Assembly: GCA_902492045.1 (NCBI GenBank)
Contig: CABUKB010000002.1
Span: 93,912-157,911, forward strand
DNA: 64,000 bases
Origin: an uncultured Oscillospiraceae bacterium
GTDB taxonomy: Bacteria; Bacillota; Clostridia; Oscillospirales; Acutalibacteraceae
Direction of reading: 5' to 3'
Position 1 is the first letter of the stretch, and every line of letters begins with the position of its first letter. Below the pieces are notes generated by a model. The model was not told where the DNA came from, made no database searches, and saw only the letters and a program-made list of their open reading frames with translations. This document shows, piece after piece, positions 61,043-64,000 of this stretch. The position numbers and the translations under genes are program-made.

Positions 61043-62050
61043 TTAAGCCAGACGTGCCCGGACCATAGCAGCTCTGGCTGCATCGCGTTCGGCCGGTTCC
61101 ATGCCTTTTCCCGAGGCCGCCATGATGGTGGCAGGCTGCGCATCTCCAATCAATCCGCTGATGAGATCCAACGGAATCCCCTCGATCATTTGCAGCGATA
61201 CCCCCACACGCAGATTGGATACCAGCGACATAAATTCGTCCCCCCGGAGCAGACGAGCCGTGCGGAGTATGCCTAAAGACCGCCAAACCCGGTCCTCAAA
61301 ATGGGGATTGCGGCAGAGTTCCTCCCGGCCGGCGCGTTCCTCCCGAATAATCTGGGCGGCAATACCCTTGAGGTTTTCAATGGCGGCCGATTCGGATATT
61401 CCCAGCGTCACCTGATTGGATAACTGGTAGATAGCCCCCTCCGGCTTGCTGCCCTCACCGTACAATCCGCGGATGGTCAGGCCGAGCTTGGAGACCGTGT
61501 TGGCAAGCTGCTGAATCGCGCCTCCCTCCTGCAAAGCCGGCAGATGAAGCATCAGACTGGCCCGCATACCGGTTCCGAGATTGGTGGGGCACTGGGTCAG
61601 ATAACCCAAGCGGTCATCAAAGGCGAAGTGCAGGCGGCTGTCCAGAAGTGTATCCAAGGCGTCCGCCGTCTGATAGGCCTGATCCAGATCGAGGCCCGCC
61701 CGCATCACCTGAATACGCAGATGATCTTCCTCATTGATCATCAAACTCACGCCTTCGTCTTCGGAGAGGCATAAAACGCTGCCCTCCTCCCCCTTGGAAA
61801 ATTCGGGACTGATCAGATGGCGCTCCACAAGAGAGAGGGCCGTGATATGGGGAAGCTCATGCATATCCACGATCCGAAAGATGCCTTCAGGCAGAGCCTT
61901 CTGAATCGTCACAGCCGCCTGATACTTCTGTTCCGTATTCATACAGGCCGGAAATGGCACGCGGGGAAGATTGCGCGCCAATCTGACACGGGTACTGATT
62001 ACGACATCGCCGTCCTGGCCTGTAGAGCGGTACCATTTATTCTCCGTCAT
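61043..62050 (-). CDS. mcsB: Protein arginine kinase McsB
   Basis: Phosphorylates arginine of CtsR and of misfolded proteins to mark them for ClpCP. ISTRVRLARNLP, TQCPTNLGTGMRASLMLHLP, RGLYGEGSKPEGAIYQLSNQVTLGISE and the C-terminal RDAARA allosteric motif (RDxxRA) are present. 335 residues. ATG at 62050 with GGAGG, overlapping the mcsA stop by 14 bp. Confidence 0.97.
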   Translation of the reverse strand: MTENKWYRSTGQDGDVVISTRVRLARNLPRVPFPACMNTEQKYQAAVTIQKALPEGIFRIVDMHELPHITALSLVERHLISPEFSKGEEGSVLCLSEDEGVSLMINEEDHLRIQVMRAGLDLDQAYQTADALDTLLDSRLHFAFDDRLGYLTQCPTNLGTGMRASLMLHLPALQEGGAIQQLANTVSKLGLTIRGLYGEGSKPEGAIYQLSNQVTLGISESAAIENLKGIAAQIIREERAGREELCRNPHFEDRVWRSLGILRTARLLRGDEFMSLVSNLRVGVSLQMIEGIPLDLISGLIGDAQPATIMAASGKGMEPAERDAARAAMVRARLA

Positions 62051-62546
62051 GCTGCGTTTCCTCCTTCTCCAGCTCCCGAATGCGATCCCGCAGCGCGGCA
62101 CACTCTTCATACTGCTGATCCGCTATACACTGCGCGAGCTGCTGACGCAGCGAATCGAGTTCCTGTTCTTTCTTCAAACGCTCGCCGGCCCCGTCCGGAA
62201 TCTTGCCAGTGTGTTTGGCCTTTCCGTGAATACGCTGGATTGAGGGAAGAAGGCGGTCGTAAAAGGTGGTATAACAGGATGGACATCCCGCCTTGCCTGA
62301 CTGCGCGATCTCACTAAAACTCCGGCCGCAGACTTCGCAGCGGATGGTATCCGCCTTTTCGCGTACCGTGGGTTCAGAAAAGAGGGTTCCCCAAAAATCC
62401 CCTAAATCAAACCCCAGCCCGTTCCACATAGAAAGCCCTTGCTGATTGGCGCAGTCGGCGCAAAGATGGATCTCGGATGTCTCCCCATTGATGGTTTTCT
62501 TAAAAAAAGTGGTCGCGGGTTTTTTGCCACAATTTTCACAAAGCAT
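62037..62546 (-). CDS. mcsA: McsA, activator of McsB
   Basis: Zinc protein of 169 residues with CENCGKK...CADC and CEVCGRSF...CPSC zinc sets and a C-terminal UVR motif (QQYEECAALRDRIRELEKEE). It activates McsB and stabilises the CtsR-McsB complex. Coupled to mcsB by overlap. Confidence 0.95.
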   Translation of the reverse strand: MLCENCGKKPATTFFKKTINGETSEIHLCADCANQQGLSMWNGLGFDLGDFWGTLFSEPTVREKADTIRCEVCGRSFSEIAQSGKAGCPSCYTTFYDRLLPSIQRIHGKAKHTGKIPDGAGERLKKEQELDSLRQQLAQCIADQQYEECAALRDRIRELEKEETQHDGE

Positions 62547-62564
62547 CGTCTTTCCTCCCCTATT

Positions 62565-63023
62565 CTACATATTCAAAGCCGTGAGCATTTGTTTCATCAG
62601 TTTGGCCCGCAGCCGGTCCCGGCACTCCACCGGAACGTCCCGGTAGGCCTGATCCGACAAAGCCGAACCGATCAAAGCGGCCGCATCCGATGTAATCCAC
62701 CTTTGCTCCGCCAAACTGTCCAGAATCGCCTGAGCCGCAGCGGGAACCAGCTCCTCCCCAATGGAATTGACCACATGCATAAGGGGCGGGCAATCCGGCG
62801 TATACCGAATGCGGTGAATCCGAATGTATCCCCCGCCTCCCCGGCGGCTCTCCACAATGTATCCCTGTTCCGGAGTGAAACGGGAAGTGATGACGTAATT
62901 GATCTGGCTGGGCACGCAACCCAGTTCTTCCGCCAATTCGTTCCGCCGCAATTCCGCCGCGCCATTCCCGGCTTCATCTATTCTATGAAGAATATAGGCG
63001 GCAATGGTATCGCTTATGCGCAT
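62565..63023 (-). CDS. ctsR: Transcriptional repressor CtsR
   Basis: Class III heat-shock repressor of the clpC operon, 152 residues: winged helix IAAYILHRIDEAG...LRRNELAEELGCVPSQINYVI with the arginine wing ESRRGGGGYIRI, then the dimerising domain. GGGAGG before the ATG. First gene of the operon, with two CtsR boxes over its promoter. Confidence 0.97.
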   Translation of the reverse strand: MRISDTIAAYILHRIDEAGNGAAELRRNELAEELGCVPSQINYVITSRFTPEQGYIVESRRGGGGYIRIHRIRYTPDCPPLMHVVNSIGEELVPAAAQAILDSLAEQRWITSDAAALIGSALSDQAYRDVPVECRDRLRAKLMKQMLTALNM

Positions 63024-63053
63024 CGACCTCCCACCTTTCCCAATGATAGCCTC

Positions 63054-63099
63054 ATTATAGTTTATTGGTCAATTAAAGTCAAAGTCAATAATGGTCAAA
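63054..63099 (-). promoter_or_regulatory. ctsR promoter with two tandem CtsR operators
   Basis: Minus-strand TTGACT (63077-63082), 17 bp, TATAAT (63054-63059). On the plus strand two heptad pairs, GGTCAATTAAAGTCAAA (63067-63083) and AGTCAATAATGGTCAAA (63083-63099), match the CtsR consensus heptad (A/G)GTCAAA with three-base spacers and cover the -35 box. This is autorepression of the operon. Confidence 0.9.
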
Positions 63100-63281
63100 T
63101 CAGAAAGAAATATTGCCATGAACGTTTGACGCCTGAAACGAACTCACCATAGCGCATGCGGTCGGCCTCTTTCGCCGGAATGCGCCGTTTCGGATACCTT
63201 TCCATTCTCTTTCCTTCTCTGTAACCAAACCCCGTCGGTGGCATAGTATGGAATGTACCCATTGAAAGGAGGCGGCAAAGA

Positions 63282-63431
63282 ATGAGTCTGCGGAACCTAT
63301 TTTACGGCGGCAATAGCTGCACTTGGATCCTGTTTGTCATCATCATCCTTTTGATTCTTGATGACGACGATTGTGGTTGCGCCAGCGCGCAAAACAACGG
63401 CTGCGGCTGCGGTTGCGGCTGTGGCTGCTAA
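63282..63431 (+). CDS. Cys-Gly-rich membrane peptide 1
   Basis: Forty-nine residues: MSLRNLFYGGNSCTW, one membrane helix (ILFVIIILLIL), an acidic DDDDCGC patch and a tail of five GC dipeptides at the very end. Strong AAAGGAGG site. No family I can name; layout recalls short Cys-rich spore or metal-binding peptides. Paralogue of the next gene, 47 bp on. Confidence 0.75.
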   Translation: MSLRNLFYGGNSCTWILFVIIILLILDDDDCGCASAQNNGCGCGCGCGC

Positions 63432-63478
63432 ACCCTCCCCCTTTTTCAATAGTACGAGAAGAAAGGAGAAATCGACTC

Positions 63479-63631
63479 ATGTGCCTGAGAAATCTGTTCT
63501 GCGGCGGTGACTGCACCTGGCTGCTCTTCATCATTATCCTCTGCCTGCTGTTTAACGACAACGATTGCGATTGCGGCTGTGGTTGCGCTAATGCGCAAAA
63601 CAACGGCTGTGGTTGTGGCTGTGGCTGCTAA
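63479..63631 (+). CDS. Cys-Gly-rich membrane peptide 2
   Basis: Fifty residues: MCLRNLFCGGDCTW, a membrane helix (LLFIIILCLLF), NDNDCDCGCGC and the shared NAQNNGCGCGCGC tail. Strong GAAAGGAG site. About half of the residues match peptide 1 in order, so the pair arose by tandem duplication. No processing genes are near. Confidence 0.75.
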   Translation: MCLRNLFCGGDCTWLLFIIILCLLFNDNDCDCGCGCANAQNNGCGCGCGC

Positions 63632-63651
63632 TTCCTAGTTCTTCCATCCTC

Positions 63652-63687
63652 CGGCCGGTACGGCGATGCTGTACCGGCCGTATTCTT
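63652..63687 (+). terminator. Intrinsic terminator after the Cys-Gly peptide genes
   Basis: Ten-bp arms CGGCCGGTAC (63652-63661) and GTACCGGCCG (63671-63680), then TATTCTTTG. Confidence 0.75.
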
Positions 63688-63754
63688 TGTTTGAATATGA
63701 CCATACAGCCGAAAAAGCCGGTCTCATACGGGCCATGCATCCTAAGCATCTCCA

Positions 63755-63860
63755 AACCGGGATCATAACCGCGATCTCGCCAAAATTCAAGGGAAAGCCT
63801 TTGTCATTTGGTGTCGGTTAGTCAATGATGCGTTACAAAATTGGGAAAGAGAATAAGACC
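63755..63860 (+). pseudogene. C-terminal fragment of a duplicated ORF
   Basis: A short open frame after an in-frame stop, ending IQGKAFVIWCRLVNDALQNWERE and stop at 63860. The last residues match the fragment at copy A (RLVKDVLQKWERE). It has no start and no recognised family; remnant of a mobile or accessory gene. Confidence 0.4.
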
Positions 63861-63986
63861 TGTTTAGGAGAGCGCCAGTTGAGAGGACGGATGGGGAAAT
63901 TGTTGTATTGACGCTGCCGGAGGGCAAGCTGAGCAGCAAAGTCATCGAAAGAGAAGAACTTGTGAGAAGCATAGAATTCTTCATTG
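63812..63986 (+). repeat. 175-bp inverted repeat, copy B
   Basis: Plus-strand copy of 58257-58431 in opposite orientation, about 97 percent identical by eye. It diverges after 63986, where the small ORF is joined to unrelated sequence. Confidence 0.9.
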
Positions 63987-64000
63987 TCCTTGCGGTGGCT

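Noticed and set aside
63395..63631. Tandem GGCTGC-type repeats as possible CRISPR or VNTR
   Set aside because: They are Gly-Cys codons inside two small ORFs with good ribosome sites, without unit-spacer structure.

Overview
The window comes from the chromosome of a spore-forming, moderately GC-rich low-GC-phylum bacterium (Firmicutes, class Clostridia, probably an Oscillospiraceae/Ruminococcaceae-type anaerobe). The grounds are Spo0A, SpoIVB, YunB and both dipicolinate synthase subunits, an oxygen-sensitive glycyl radical enzyme with its activase, T-box and lysine riboswitches, the CtsR-McsA-McsB-ClpC heat-shock operon, and strong GGAGG ribosome sites with frequent GTG/TTG starts. The placement is inference; there is no rRNA gene to confirm it.

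Layout. 1-2.3 kb: end of a glycyl radical enzyme, its radical-SAM activase and a zinc alcohol dehydrogenase (+). 2.4-9.9 kb (all -): aminotransferase, trpS, a DUF3825-like protein, a lipoprotein and a large endonuclease Q/UvrD-type helicase fusion. 10-12.5 kb (+): a long glutamyl-tRNA synthetase and a secreted membrane-anchored protein. 12.7-15.2 kb (-): ilvD and a one-TM protein. 15.4-20.1 kb (+): a tryptophan T-box, a small Trp-codon ORF, a TrpXYZ-type ABC transporter and trpB2, forming one tryptophan supply unit. 20.2-21.3 kb: a BtrH/C39-like protein. 21.6-25.4 kb: an AT-rich accessory island (AlkX-type DNA glycosylase, QueG-like iron-sulphur protein, RidA, a truncated Cap4-like nuclease). 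25.6-29.9 kb: queA (-), then a lysine riboswitch driving asd-dapA-dapB (+). 30-34.4 kb (-): comM, a Cys-rich peptide, spo0A and spoIVB. 34.6-44.3 kb: SLOG-domain pair, a phosphoribosyltransferase-like protein, FtsW/RodA (-), tsaE-tsaB-upp, two small genes, and a divergent AGE epimerase/DUF5107 pair. 44.4-56.5 kb: ligA, yunB, a DUF2079 membrane protein, dpaA-dpaB, HAD phosphatase, DUF2752 protein, 3'-5' exonuclease, HIT protein and alaS under an alanine-type T-box. 56.6-58.4 kb: a second accessory patch (ECF sigma factor with a large C-terminal domain, XRE regulator, mobile-looking remnant). 58.5-63.1 kb: ctsR-mcsA-mcsB-clpC (-) behind a promoter covered by two tandem CtsR boxes. 63.3-63.6 kb: two tandem Cys-Gly-rich peptides.

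How the parts work together. Amino-acid supply is sensed by RNA at three places (Trp T-box, lysine riboswitch, alaS T-box). asd-dapA-dapB makes the pathway intermediate that DpaAB converts to dipicolinic acid for spores, so the lysine and sporulation genes are metabolically linked although 20 kb apart. A 175-bp sequence is present twice in inverted orientation, flanking the complete ctsR operon and the Cys-Gly peptides.

The most unusual items are the endonuclease Q-helicase fusion, the possible double tryptophan sensor (T-box followed by a Trp-codon leader ORF), the sigma factor with a fused C-terminal domain, the inverted 175-bp repeat, and the twin Cys-Gly peptides.
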